Shown: in pieces, positions 34,084 to 43,601 of the stretch
How positions within the stretch are numbered: the stretch's first letter is position 1
Layout of the letters: each line of letters begins with the position of its first letter
Origin: Bacteroidales bacterium
GTDB taxonomy: Bacteria > Bacteroidota > Bacteroidia > Bacteroidales > VadinHA17
NCBI GenBank assembly: GCA_003141895.1
Contig: PLNT01000026.1
Coordinates: 1 to 64,000 of the forward strand
Length of the DNA stretch: 64,000 bases
Reading direction: 5' to 3'
Translations under genes and position numbers: made by a program
Notes under the pieces: generated by a model
Database searches by the model: none
What the model was told of the DNA's origin: nothing
The model's input: the letters and a program-made list of their open reading frames with translations, nothing else

Positions 34084-36068
34084 TTTAATTTTTCAATTCT
34101 TGCTGCCCATCCTCCGCCGGGTGCAAGGTGAATATTCAGTTTGCTGCCACCCGATATTTTTATCACTTCTTTTTTATAATCGGTGCCATCGCGATCAGCA
34201 TTAATTCCATCTTTAAAGACAATAGCCTGATAATCACCATTCCCAAGAAATGAAAAATCTAGAGTCAGATCTCTGGCAGTCCAGTTGGTCATTGCTCCGA
34301 CAAACCATTTATCTCCCTTTTGTCGGGCGAGTGCCACATACTCTCCCACTTTTCCGTCAAGTGCCACTGTAGCATCAAAAGTAGTTGGAACACTGGTGAT
34401 AAAATCAGTACATTCCTGCTCTTTCATGTAGATCGTAGGATTATCAGAAAGCATCTGAAGAGGCGCTTCAAAAACAACATACATGGCTAACTGCTGACAG
34501 CGTGTACCCTGGCTCATGGGATTCGAGTTTATCGGCCTGAAGTTCTCTTTATTGGAATTTCTCATTGCACCGGGAGTGTAATCCATTGGACCGGCCATCA
34601 TTCGCAGATAAGGAATGCTGACTACATAGCGCGGTTGATCCTCAATAGCCCACTTATAATTTTCCAATCCTTTTACACCTTCAAAACCAATAACATTCGG
34701 ATAGGTTTTCTGCAAACCAGTAGGCTTAAATACTCCGTGGAAATCGACCAGCAAATGATAATCTGATGCTTTTTTAGCAATTTCATATAGCGAAGCCACT
34801 GCCAGCTGATCATCACGATCGACAAAATCAATTTTGAATCCCTTAACCCCCATACCGGAATAAAGAGGAAAAACTTTATCCATCTGCTGTGTAATGGTAT
34901 ACCACGATGCCCAGAGAATCACTCCTACACCTTTCTGTTTGCCATAATCAAGTATTGCCTTAATATCAATCGCAGGGTTAGTTTTTGTCAGGTCCAGCAT
35001 CGCAGACCAGCCTGCATCAATAATGATATATCTAATTTTGTTGGCAGCGGCAAAATCGATGTAATATTTATAAGTAGGCGTATTCATCCCCGCTTTAAAA
35101 TCCACATGAGATATATTCTGGTCGTTCCACCAATCCCAGGCAACCTGCCCTGGTTCGACCCAGGAGATATCGCTTAATCTCGACGGGGAAGCCAATTTCT
35201 GAACCATATCAATGTTCAGCAATTCTTTATCCTGATTGCTTATAACAACTATACGCCACGGAAAATTACGTGTACCATTGACTTTCGCTATATAATCTGC
35301 TCTTTTAGTCGGTATATAATTTATGCCTCCGTAACCACTAAGTTTAGATTCTAACGGGAAAGGAGCGTACACCCCCATAAATCCTTTATGTGTTTGATTA
35401 ATATTCAGATACATACCAGGATATTCTTCCAGATCAGCCTCAAGAATTACAACCTTTTTATTATTTCCGACATCAGCAAGTACCGGAAGGAAAGCCAGGG
35501 AATCACTGGCAAATTTTGAAATATTGATCTCTTTATAGAGAGCCTCAAAAGATGAATTGAAAATTTTGCCATCCCGGTAATCCCACATATAAGGTACAAA
35601 CACTTTCTGATCAGCAGTGAAATTAAAGTTGGCTTCTTCATTTTTCACAAAAATCTCTCCTTTTCTCTTGGTAAAAAAGCGATATGCCACTCCTTCATCA
35701 TATATCCTGAAAATCAATCCAAAATAGCCTTTAAAGCTGATTGTAAACTGATTGCACTGATCATGAATGGTTGATTTTTTATAGTTGACCGCAGTAATTA
35801 TATTGTCAATTTTATCAGTTTTTGTTGATAAAACCTTTGCATTTTCACCAAGGACTTCTCCTCCGGTCAACTGAAGTGAAATTGGCGAAGGTGCAATAAT
35901 CTGCTGTCCGTCAGACTGAACGGACCATAGCAGTTTAGCTCCTCCTTCCACATGCAGAATAATATGGCCGCCGGGTGATTTTATCTCAAAATCTTTGTTT
36001 TTCTGTGCGTTAAGTAGTGCGGAACTCAACAAAGATAAAAGCATCAGTCCTATAAGTTTTTTTTTCAT
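34080..36068 (-). CDS. Exported GH97 alpha-glycosidase, retaining (alpha-galactosidase-like) subgroup
   Basis: This 662-residue protein has a signal peptide ending NAQ. The N-terminal beta-sandwich (~25-290) is followed by the GH97 barrel with IIIDAGWS (348-355) and LWASWY. Asp414 in GFKIDF aligns with the nucleophile of the retaining alpha-galactosidase BtGal97b as recalled, and Glu464 in GFEGVKG is the likely acid/base. SusB-type inverting members use glutamates instead and lack this Asp, so a galactosidase-like retaining mechanism is favoured. It shares a 4-base overlap with the GH2 gene and is probably co-transcribed with it. No SusC/SusD pair is nearby. Confidence 0.9.
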   Translation of the reverse strand: MKKKLIGLMLLSLLSSALLNAQKNKDFEIKSPGGHIILHVEGGAKLLWSVQSDGQQIIAPSPISLQLTGGEVLGENAKVLSTKTDKIDNIITAVNYKKSTIHDQCNQFTISFKGYFGLIFRIYDEGVAYRFFTKRKGEIFVKNEEANFNFTADQKVFVPYMWDYRDGKIFNSSFEALYKEINISKFASDSLAFLPVLADVGNNKKVVILEADLEEYPGMYLNINQTHKGFMGVYAPFPLESKLSGYGGINYIPTKRADYIAKVNGTRNFPWRIVVISNQDKELLNIDMVQKLASPSRLSDISWVEPGQVAWDWWNDQNISHVDFKAGMNTPTYKYYIDFAAANKIRYIIIDAGWSAMLDLTKTNPAIDIKAILDYGKQKGVGVILWASWYTITQQMDKVFPLYSGMGVKGFKIDFVDRDDQLAVASLYEIAKKASDYHLLVDFHGVFKPTGLQKTYPNVIGFEGVKGLENYKWAIEDQPRYVVSIPYLRMMAGPMDYTPGAMRNSNKENFRPINSNPMSQGTRCQQLAMYVVFEAPLQMLSDNPTIYMKEQECTDFITSVPTTFDATVALDGKVGEYVALARQKGDKWFVGAMTNWTARDLTLDFSFLGNGDYQAIVFKDGINADRDGTDYKKEVIKISGGSKLNIHLAPGGGWAARIEKLK

Positions 36069-36145
36069 CTCAGTCAGATTTGGTTACACATGGAATTAAA
36101 TAAGATAAACAAAGGTTTACACAAAGGTTCACAATGGGGAAATAC

Positions 36146-36862
36146 TTATTTTTCTCCAAAACGTTTCTTAGCTTCCGTAAGTATAGCTTCAGTGGCAGTT
36201 GCTCCAGAACGGGTAGCTCCTGCTTCTCTCATTTTCAGGAGATCATCAAGTGTCCGTACTCCTCCTGCACATTTTACCTGCACTGCCGGCCCGGAATACT
36301 TTCTCATAAGCTTTACATCTTCAATAGTAGCACCCTTATAATTAAAATCTCCATTTGATTGTTTTACAAAGCCATAACCAGTAGATGTTTTTACAAAATC
36401 CGCCCCAACACGGGTGCATATTTCACAAAGACGGATCTTATCTTCTGATTTAGTTATAAAATCGTTTTCAAATATCGCTTTCACAATAGCATTGTTCATA
36501 TGACAAACCTCAGTAACGGCTTTTATTTCTTTTTCAACATAATCCCAGTCACCTCCAAGGGTTTTCCCGATGTTTATAACCATATCAACCTCGGAAGCTC
36601 CATCAAGACAAGCCTGTTCAGCCTCAAATACTTTAACTTTAGTGGAACTATTTCCATGTGGAAACCCGATTACACAACCAACCTGAACAGAACTTCCGGC
36701 GAGTATCTCAGCAGCTTTTTTTACTGCGTATGGTTTAACACATACAGATGCAACGTCGTATTTTAAAGCTACTTCACATTGCTTTGAAAGATCTTCATCG
36801 GTGTGCGTCGGCTGAAGGATTGAATGGTCAATCATCTTGGCAATGTCTTTAACTGTTATCAT
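36146..36862 (-). CDS. deoC: Deoxyribose-phosphate aldolase
   Basis: This 238-residue enzyme is of the DeoC class I type. The Schiff-base lysine is Lys158 in DFVKTSTGYG, the proton-relay Asp is Asp93 in EVDMV, and Lys198 lies in QVKCAGGVR. It cleaves 2-deoxyribose 5-phosphate to acetaldehyde and glyceraldehyde 3-phosphate in deoxynucleoside breakdown. It is divergent from the hexokinase gene and lies 77 bases upstream of GH97 on the same strand. Ribokinase and nucleoside hydrolase are 3-5 kb away, which fits nucleoside salvage. Confidence 0.95.
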   Translation of the reverse strand: MITVKDIAKMIDHSILQPTHTDEDLSKQCEVALKYDVASVCVKPYAVKKAAEILAGSSVQVGCVIGFPHGNSSTKVKVFEAEQACLDGASEVDMVINIGKTLGGDWDYVEKEIKAVTEVCHMNNAIVKAIFENDFITKSEDKIRLCEICTRVGADFVKTSTGYGFVKQSNGDFNYKGATIEDVKLMRKYSGPAVQVKCAGGVRTLDDLLKMREAGATRSGATATEAILTEAKKRFGEK

Positions 36863-37031
36863 CTTCTTTTATATTATTAATAGTTATGTGCTAAATTTCA
36901 TATCTCAATCAAAGATGTATACAATATTAGAAAATAAACTCAGAACTACCTGAATAAATTTACGCTTATGGTCCTCTTTGAAAAGAAAACAATATTTCAT
37001 ATTTTACCTGCCAATTTATTTTGTCTGCATT

Positions 37032-38315
37032 ATGAAAAACTGTGAGAGGTTCCTTGAAGATCACAAGATTAAATCTGAAGTAATATCTAACCAGAGTATT
37101 GTTGACATGTTTACTTCAGAGATGCTGAATGGGCTGGCAGGAAAGGAAAGCTCGCTTCGTATGATACCTACCTATATTGAAGCTGATAATCAATTTCTTA
37201 CCAATATTCCGGTTGTTGCTATTGATGCAGGAGGAACCAATTTCAGGGCAGCTCTGGTCAAGTTTAACAAACTTGGAACACTGGAGATGACCAATATGGT
37301 AAATGCAAAAATGCCGGGTCTTGAGGGTGAAATTTCAAAAACCGAGTTTTTCGATACTATCGCAGGTTATATCAGGTCCAATGCAGAACTAGTCGATAGG
37401 ATTGGATTTTGTTTCTCATATCCAACTGAAATCCTGCCGGACAAAGACGGTAAACTTCTCCAATTCTGCAAAGAAGTTCAGGTACCAGAAGTTGTTGGAG
37501 AGCTTATCGGCAAAAGTCTTCTCGAAACACTTGGAATGCAGGAAAAACAAATTGTTATTTTAAACGATACAGTAGCTACACTTCTTGCCGGGAAATCAGC
37601 TTCTTTAAATAGAGAATATGATTCATATATAGGATACATACTTGGTACAGGTACTAATACATGTTACATAGAAAGCAATAAAAACATTCTGAAATTAAAA
37701 AGTATTGACACATCAGGGAGTCAAATTATTAATATTGAATCCGGCAAATTCGGGAAAGTCCTACAGACAGATCTTGATATTATATTCGACAAAACAACAG
37801 TAAATCCCGGAGATTACAAATTCGAAAAGATGATCGCGGGAGGATATTTAGGAGGATTATGTCTGTCGGTCTTGAAATCAGCAGCAAAGGAGGATATTTT
37901 TACTACGGCCACCGCTGCCGCAATCATTGCACTGGATGAGTTATCATCAGAAGAGGTAAGTAATTTTGCTTCCAATCCTAAATCAGGAAAAAGCCCGTTG
38001 CATAAATGCATAATTGATAAATCCGATAAGGAAAACAGTATCACAATAATTGAATGTATTATTGATCGCGCTGCAAAACTGGTAGCAGCTAATATGGCTG
38101 CTGTAATTCTTAAAACAAATAAAGGGAAATCCTCAGAACGACCAATTCTGATAACAATCGAAGGAACTACATTTTATAAAATGCACAAATTGAGGGGTTA
38201 CTTCGAAAAATACCTGAAAGATTATCTCAGGGATGAGAAAAAAAGGTATTATGAGTTCACTGAAGTTCAACAATCCAGTCTGGTCGGTGCTGCACTTGCT
38301 GCCCTTATTAATTAA
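37032..38315 (+). CDS. Hexokinase-family sugar kinase
   Basis: The frame is open from a TTG at 36978, but ATG at 37032 (427 residues) gives the better start MKNCERFLEDHKI. The phosphate-1 loop is VVAIDAGGTNFRAALV, the substrate region includes GFCFSYPTE and ILNDTVATLLAG, and phosphate-2 is GYILGTGTNTCYIE. The long form with separate small and large lobes matches the eukaryote-like hexokinases found in Bacteroidota rather than the shorter glucokinase or ROK kinases. It would phosphorylate glucose or other hexoses. The last 4 bases overlap the stop of the convergent transporter gene. Confidence 0.85.
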   Translation: MKNCERFLEDHKIKSEVISNQSIVDMFTSEMLNGLAGKESSLRMIPTYIEADNQFLTNIPVVAIDAGGTNFRAALVKFNKLGTLEMTNMVNAKMPGLEGEISKTEFFDTIAGYIRSNAELVDRIGFCFSYPTEILPDKDGKLLQFCKEVQVPEVVGELIGKSLLETLGMQEKQIVILNDTVATLLAGKSASLNREYDSYIGYILGTGTNTCYIESNKNILKLKSIDTSGSQIINIESGKFGKVLQTDLDIIFDKTTVNPGDYKFEKMIAGGYLGGLCLSVLKSAAKEDIFTTATAAAIIALDELSSEEVSNFASNPKSGKSPLHKCIIDKSDKENSITIIECIIDRAAKLVAANMAAVILKTNKGKSSERPILITIEGTTFYKMHKLRGYFEKYLKDYLRDEKKRYYEFTEVQQSSLVGAALAALIN

Positions 38316-39601
38316 TCCGAAGTTTGTACATCTTCCGCTACCGGTTTCCCACGCCAGTAATTTGCCAGGACTGACCCTGTAACATTCATCAGGGGACCAA
38401 AAATTGCCGGAGCCAAACCAACAGTTGCCACTTTTCCCATTTGAAGTGCAAGACCAGATGCAAGTCCTCCATTTTGCATACCTACTTCGAATGCTATTGT
38501 CCGGCGATCCTTTTCAGGCATTCCCACAAGCCACGATAACCAGTAACCCAGTGTATATCCGGCCATATTATGAAGCAGACTGGTAACCAGCAAAAGAGCT
38601 CCCACTTTTATAAGACTATCTCTTCCTGATGCGGTGATTATTGTTACTATAACAGCAATTCCAACCATCGAAATAAGTGAGAGTGTTTTCTCCATGTAAC
38701 CGTTTTTACCTTTAAGAAGATTTGAAAGAAGAGCAGCGACAATCATTGGCAAAAAGAAAAACCAGCCCATTGATTTTAAGAACTGTATGAGAAATGCAGA
38801 CATTCCGGCATTTTTCAATTTAGCATACACCAGAGTTGTCAAAAGAATAATTAAAAGGTACGAAGAAAGCTGAATCAGAGTCGATTTATATGATTCCCGG
38901 CCTTTCGAAAAGAGATTGAAGATAAATCCTGCAACTATAGGAAGAATGATCATATTAAGAATATCGAGCATCATACTCCAGAAACTGACTTCAATATATT
39001 GTCCTCCAAGAATTTTCATCAGCAAGGGAGTTAAAAACGGAGAGAGCAGCGTTGAAATAGCACCTATTGTGACAGCTAACGCAAGATTCGCTTTAGCCAG
39101 AAATGACATCACATTTGACGCAAGTCCACTTGGAACACACCCTATTAAAATAATACCGGCAGAAATTTCAGGAGGAAAATTGAATATTCCGGCAATTGTA
39201 AAACCAATCAACGGCATTATCATATAATGTGAAACTACACCCACCAGTACACCCTTTGGCATTTTCACCACCCCTGCAAAATCCCTGAAACTCATCTGTG
39301 AACCCATGCCAAACATTATTATCTGAAGAAGAGGAACAATCAATTTCTTTAATTGAAAATCACCAACAGAAATAAAGTATTGAGGATAAACTATAGAGAC
39401 AATAACTGCTGTAAATATCCATAAAGTGTATGAAAAACCTTTGAATTTTTGAAATCCTCTGACAGAAGTTGCCAGTATAATAAAGCCGGTAATTAACAAG
39501 GGAGCTGACATATCCTTGTTTCCACTCAGATATGATACTCCCGAAGCCATAATTAATAATGAAGAGAAAGCCAGGAAGATGTAAGATAACTTCTTTTTCA
39601 T
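38312..39601 (-). CDS. BASS-family sodium-dependent organic anion transporter
   Basis: This 429-residue polytopic membrane protein has the bile acid:sodium symporter core. Landmarks are GMGSQMSFRDF, GCVPSGLASNVMSFLAKANLALAV and FEVGMQNGGLASGLA, the two crossed-helix sodium-site regions. About 55 residues with two extra membrane segments precede the usual start (SYTLWIFTAVIVSIVYPQYF), so it is longer than the typical ~320 residues. Substrates of the family include bile acids, pantoate and keto acids; none can be chosen. It is divergent from ribokinase with 161 bases between and overlaps the hexokinase end by 4 bases. Confidence 0.85.
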   Translation of the reverse strand: MKKKLSYIFLAFSSLLIMASGVSYLSGNKDMSAPLLITGFIILATSVRGFQKFKGFSYTLWIFTAVIVSIVYPQYFISVGDFQLKKLIVPLLQIIMFGMGSQMSFRDFAGVVKMPKGVLVGVVSHYMIMPLIGFTIAGIFNFPPEISAGIILIGCVPSGLASNVMSFLAKANLALAVTIGAISTLLSPFLTPLLMKILGGQYIEVSFWSMMLDILNMIILPIVAGFIFNLFSKGRESYKSTLIQLSSYLLIILLTTLVYAKLKNAGMSAFLIQFLKSMGWFFFLPMIVAALLSNLLKGKNGYMEKTLSLISMVGIAVIVTIITASGRDSLIKVGALLLVTSLLHNMAGYTLGYWLSWLVGMPEKDRRTIAFEVGMQNGGLASGLALQMGKVATVGLAPAIFGPLMNVTGSVLANYWRGKPVAEDVQTSD

Positions 39602-39762
39602 TGAGAATAGATTATAGAATAAATATACTGATTAGGCTTCAAACCGGCACATAGAATATCTATATTTAACACCGGAATTTAAGAAAATCAAAAAGAAAAT
39701 TCTATCTTGGTTATTGAATGATAATGAACTTGCAAGGGGGAAAAACAGCAAAAAATTAAATA

Positions 39763-40662
39763 ATGAGCAGAATACTTGTAATAGGGAGTTCAAATACCGA
39801 CATGGTGATTAAAACTGAAAAACTTCCTGCTCCGGGAGAGACAATTCTTGGAGGTACCTTCCTTATGAATCCCGGAGGCAAAGGAGCCAATCAGGCTGTT
39901 GCCGCTGCAAGACTTGGTGGAAAGGTTACATTTATTACCAAAAGAGGAAATGACTTGTTTGGAAACCAGGCTGTGGGTTTATTGATGAGAGAAGGTATTG
40001 ATGCACAATTTATTGTTAAGGATCTGGAGTTTCCATCAGGAGTAGCGTTGATAACTGTCGATTCACACGGGGAAAACAGTATAGTCGTTGCTCCCGGGTC
40101 AAATGGCAGATTGTCTGAAGATGATATCCCGACCTCGGTCTTTGAGAATACTAAATTCGATATACTCCTTCTTCAACTTGAAATACCAATTAAGACTGTA
40201 GAATATTCAGCTGTAACAGCTTCAGCACAAGGTATTAAAGTCATTCTTAATCCTGCTCCGGCCAGTAAGCTTCCCGATAAATTACTCCAGAATACATGGC
40301 TGATTACTCCGAATGAGACTGAAGCAGAAGCTATTACAGGGACAGAAATAACGGATATTTCATCAGCCTGCCGTGCAGCTGTCTTAATACAGGAAAAAGG
40401 CGTGAAAAATGTAATTATTACATTGGGTGAGATGGGAGCCTATATTAAATCCGCATATTTTACTGGATTAGTTCCGGGAATAAAAGTAACACCTGTTGAT
40501 ACAACAGCGGCAGGAGACGTGTTCAATGGTGCCCTGGCTGTAGCTTTATCAGAAGAAAAAGATCTTCAGGAGGCAGTCATCTTTGCAAATAAAGCTGCCG
40601 CAATTTCTGTTACCCGGATGGGAGCGCAGGCATCAGCACCATACAGAAGTGAAGTGATTTAA
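39763..40662 (+). CDS. rbsK: Ribokinase
   Basis: This 299-residue PfkB-family enzyme has ribokinase wording: SSNTDMVIKTEKLPAPGET near the N-terminus, NPGGKGANQAVAAARLGG (ribose-binding GGKGAN 38-43), ITPNETEAE, and the catalytic TTAAGDVFNGA with Asp252. It phosphorylates D-ribose to ribose 5-phosphate. It is followed by an exported nucleoside hydrolase and an ADP-ribosylglycohydrolase, which would generate ribose, so it is the logical first cytoplasmic step. The gap to the next gene holds a REP element. Confidence 0.93.
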   Translation: MSRILVIGSSNTDMVIKTEKLPAPGETILGGTFLMNPGGKGANQAVAAARLGGKVTFITKRGNDLFGNQAVGLLMREGIDAQFIVKDLEFPSGVALITVDSHGENSIVVAPGSNGRLSEDDIPTSVFENTKFDILLLQLEIPIKTVEYSAVTASAQGIKVILNPAPASKLPDKLLQNTWLITPNETEAEAITGTEITDISSACRAAVLIQEKGVKNVIITLGEMGAYIKSAYFTGLVPGIKVTPVDTTAAGDVFNGALAVALSEEKDLQEAVIFANKAAAISVTRMGAQASAPYRSEVI

Positions 40663-40714
40663 TGTTTGCTCTAAAATACTAGCATACAATGATTTTTCGT
40701 ATTTCTTATATTGA

Positions 40715-40810
40715 TTACCCCCTTTCCCGTTTCCCCCAAGGGGGAAAGGCTGGCACTACTCCTTCCCCCTTGGGGGAAGTCCCGATGGCTATCGGGAGGG
40801 AAGGGGGTAA
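40715..40810. repeat. REP-like element, copy 4
   Basis: The element runs from TTACCCCCTTTCCC to GGAAGGGGGTAA with inner hairpins TTTCCCCCAAGGGGGAAA and TTCCCCCTTGGGGGAA, plus CCCGATGGCTATCGGG (40781-40796). It ends 30 bases before the nucleoside hydrolase ATG, inside a spurious upstream extension of that reading frame. Confidence 0.85.
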
Positions 40811-40839
40811 ATATTACAAATTATAAACTAAGAAATTTT

Positions 40840-41835
40840 ATGAAACACACCCTTTATTTAGCTTTGATAATCCTGCTTGGCTTTTCCGCTTGCTCAAACC
40901 AGTCAAAAACAAACGACAGGAAGATTAAAATCATTTTCGACACCGATATGGGCCCCGACTATGATGATGTAGGTGCTCTTGCATTTCTTCATACTATGGC
41001 CGACAGTGGAAAAGTAGAGATCCTCGCAACAGTTGCATCCAATAAACACGAACTTGTCGCTCCATCTATAAATGTTATAAATACTTATTTCGGAAGAAGT
41101 GAATTACCGGTTGGCGCCCCAAAAACTGCAGGTGTTAATCTGGGTTCGTCCCAACACTGGGCTGACTCGATTGTTGCAAAATATCCTCATACCGTAAAAT
41201 CAACCTCTGAATCCGCAAGTGCTGTCGATATATATAGAAAAATACTCAGCACTCAACCTGACAAAAGTGTAACAATTGTTACAGTCGGTTTTTTGACAAA
41301 CCTCAGCAATCTTCTTAAATCAGAACCTGACAACAACTCGCCTCTTAGCGGGAAAGAACTGGTAATCAGTAAAGTATCTAGATTAGTATCTATGGCAGGA
41401 AGATTCCCGGAGGGAAAAGAATTTAACATTTTCATGGATTCTGTTTCTTCAAAATTTGTTTATGAGAACTGGCCCGGCGAAGTCATTTTTACAGGCTTTG
41501 AAATCGGGGCTGAAATACATACAGGGCTGAAACTGATAAAATCAGATATTATCAACAGTCCGGTGAAAGATGTTTTCAGAATAAGTATACCATTGGCTGA
41601 AGAAGATAAAAACGGGAGGATGAGCTGGGACGAAACTGCGGTTCTTATCGGGGTATATGGGACTGAAGGATTCTTTGATACTGTGAGAGGGAAAATAATC
41701 GTAAATACTGACGGCAGTAATACCTGGGAAAATAGTGCTGATGGAAAACAATCTTACGTAAAACAAAAAATGCCGTTTTCCGAGGTAGGTTCATTTATAG
41801 AAGCGAGGATGATGCATGTACCAATAAAAAAATAA
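40840..41835 (+). CDS. Exported nucleoside hydrolase lipoprotein
   Basis: The frame extends upstream into the REP element (to 40711), but ATG at 40840 gives a proper lipoprotein signal, MKHTLYLALIILLGFSAC (Cys18). The calcium-site signature DTDMGPDYDD (34-43) is the N-terminal hallmark of inosine-uridine-preferring nucleoside hydrolases. VTVGFLTNLSNLL and FNIFMDSVSSKFV follow the family pattern. It would split ribonucleosides (or nicotinamide riboside) to base and ribose at the cell envelope, rather than in the cytoplasm as usual. It is 9 bases upstream of the ADP-ribosylglycohydrolase gene and downstream of ribokinase. Confidence 0.88.
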   Translation: MKHTLYLALIILLGFSACSNQSKTNDRKIKIIFDTDMGPDYDDVGALAFLHTMADSGKVEILATVASNKHELVAPSINVINTYFGRSELPVGAPKTAGVNLGSSQHWADSIVAKYPHTVKSTSESASAVDIYRKILSTQPDKSVTIVTVGFLTNLSNLLKSEPDNNSPLSGKELVISKVSRLVSMAGRFPEGKEFNIFMDSVSSKFVYENWPGEVIFTGFEIGAEIHTGLKLIKSDIINSPVKDVFRISIPLAEEDKNGRMSWDETAVLIGVYGTEGFFDTVRGKIIVNTDGSNTWENSADGKQSYVKQKMPFSEVGSFIEARMMHVPIKK

Positions 41836-41844
41836 ATATTCATA

Positions 41845-43467
41845 ATGATGAAAAAGACAAACCTCTGGTTCTCAATAATTATTCTGATTTCTATTGCTGT
41901 TTCCTGTAAAGACACACCTGAAGGCTTCAGAAGTATAACCCCGGAAGTACTGAAAGATAAAATTGCAGGTGGCTGGGCCGGGAAAATGATTGGTGTTACC
42001 TATGGAGCCCCCACGGAATTCAGGGCTCAAAGAAAAATTTTCGCTGATTCAATAAAGTGGAAACCCTCAGATATTAGAGGAAGTATGTGGCAGGACGATA
42101 TTTATGTTCAACTTACCTTCCTGATGTCAATGGATAAATATGGCGTTGATGCTCCTGCAAAAAAATTCCAGGAAATGTTTGCCAAGGCAGGTTACCCGCT
42201 GTGGCATGCCAACATGCAGGCCAGAAAAAATTATTATGACAGCATTTTTGTGCCTGCATCAGGAAGTCCTGAATATAGCCTTCATGCAGATGATATTGAT
42301 TTCCAGATCGAAGCAGATTATATTGGATTCATGTGCCCTGGTATGCCAAATACCGGATCAGGCATAGCAGAAAAAATCGGGCATATAATGAATTATGGGG
42401 ACGGCGTTTACGGAGGAATTTTCGTTTCTGCACTTTATTCTGAAGCATTTTTTGAAACTGATATTACCAAAATAATTGATAAAGCACTTAAGTCCATTCC
42501 ATCTGAAAGTGACTACTCAAAAATCGTAAATGATGTACTTAAACTTCATCATCAATATCCTTCAGACTGGCAGACCGCCTGGAAAGAACTCGAAGCTAAA
42601 TGGGGAAATGTTGATATTTGCGGTGCGGGTATCGATTTCAATATTGATGCCAAGCTTAATGGAGCTTATATTGTGATGGGTCTGTTGTATGGAGACGGGG
42701 ATCCAATGAAAACACTTGAAATTACAGTGCGTTGTGGTCAGGATTCAGACTGTAATCCTGCAAATGCTATGGCTGTTCTCGGGGTCTTAAAGGGATTCAG
42801 CGGGCTTCCTGAAGACATGCAGAAAGGGGTTAAAGCCATGGGAGATTCGATTTTTATCAATACAACATATTCCTTTAATACTGCGGTGGCTAGCACTAAT
42901 AAATATGCCCGTGACTTTATTGTGAAGGATGGTGGTCAAATAACTGACAAAACCATTCTGGTAAAATCTCAATTGCCGGTTACAGCTGCTTTAGAAGTTT
43001 CTTTTCCGAATGTTGTATTTGATAAAACAATTTCGGTTTTCGATCAAAAAGCATGGTTATTTAAAGGCAGTTGGAGACCTTTTGAGATAACTTCAGAAGG
43101 GGACAAGAAGCTCATCAAACAATCGATGTATTCTGAAAAAGCAGGTGATGAACTGAATATTGATTTTGCCGGCACAGGGATTTCTTTTGAAGGTAACTGG
43201 TTTAAGGACGGAGGAAAAGCTGATGTTTTTGTTGATGGGAAACTTCACAGAAGCATTGATACCTATTATAATTTTGCAAATCAGCAGCATACTGTCAGCA
43301 TCTGGCATGTTCTTAATCTCCAACCCGGAAACCACAAAGTCCGGCTTGTTGTTAAGGGAGAAAAACGGCCTGAATCCGCTGGAACCAGAGTATATATTAC
43401 TTCCGCTACCATTTTCAAAACAGCGCCGAAGACAAACGAGTCATATAAATTCTCTTTTGAAAAATAA
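41845..43467 (+). CDS. Exported ADP-ribosylglycohydrolase-family lipoprotein
   Basis: This 540-residue protein has a lipoprotein signal ending VSCK (Cys21). The catalytic domain (~30-340) is of the ADP-ribosyl-glycohydrolase (DraG/ARH) type: GGWAGKMIGVTYGAPTEF, QDDIYVQLTF as the first metal site and GQDSDCNPANAMA as the second. The C-terminal ~180 residues are a beta-rich carbohydrate-binding or jelly-roll-like module (FAGTGISFEGNW, LQPGNHKVRLVVKG). Known family members remove ADP-ribose from proteins, small molecules or DNA in the cytoplasm. An exported one next to an exported nucleoside hydrolase suggests scavenging of ADP-ribose or related glycosides. The true substrate is open; N-glycoside or sugar hydrolysis is possible. 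Confidence 0.83.
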   Translation: MMKKTNLWFSIIILISIAVSCKDTPEGFRSITPEVLKDKIAGGWAGKMIGVTYGAPTEFRAQRKIFADSIKWKPSDIRGSMWQDDIYVQLTFLMSMDKYGVDAPAKKFQEMFAKAGYPLWHANMQARKNYYDSIFVPASGSPEYSLHADDIDFQIEADYIGFMCPGMPNTGSGIAEKIGHIMNYGDGVYGGIFVSALYSEAFFETDITKIIDKALKSIPSESDYSKIVNDVLKLHHQYPSDWQTAWKELEAKWGNVDICGAGIDFNIDAKLNGAYIVMGLLYGDGDPMKTLEITVRCGQDSDCNPANAMAVLGVLKGFSGLPEDMQKGVKAMGDSIFINTTYSFNTAVASTNKYARDFIVKDGGQITDKTILVKSQLPVTAALEVSFPNVVFDKTISVFDQKAWLFKGSWRPFEITSEGDKKLIKQSMYSEKAGDELNIDFAGTGISFEGNWFKDGGKADVFVDGKLHRSIDTYYNFANQQHTVSIWHVLNLQPGNHKVRLVVKGEKRPESAGTRVYITSATIFKTAPKTNESYKFSFEK

Positions 43468-43472
43468 GTTTT

Positions 43473-43554
43473 TCTTGGTGTTACTTTGTGCCTTGGTGCT
43501 CTGGTGGCGATTTTTTTTTGCCACCAAGGCACAAAGACACAAAGAATCACAAAG
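43473..43554. repeat. Inverted repeat related to GCCACCAAG...CTTGGTGGC, copy C
   Basis: The left arm contains CTTTGTGCCTTGGTG and CTGGTGGC, a T-run loop follows, and the right arm is GCCACCAAGGCACAAAG onward. The order of arms is the reverse of copies A and B. The run of seven Ts after the right arm could make it act as a terminator for the gene upstream. Confidence 0.65.
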
Positions 43555-43601
43555 TTTTTTTAACTTTTAACTTTTTACTTTAAACTTTAAACTTTTTCAA
43601 T

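Noticed and set aside
28188-36068. A classical SusCD polysaccharide utilisation locus
   Set aside because: Glycosidases are present but no SusC/SusD pair, hybrid two-component system or ECF sigma/anti-sigma pair is seen. The only TonB receptor is 23 kb away and paired with DUF4249.
40711-40839. 43-residue N-terminal extension of the nucleoside hydrolase
   Set aside because: It is a translation of the REP element; the lipoprotein signal begins at the ATG at 40840.
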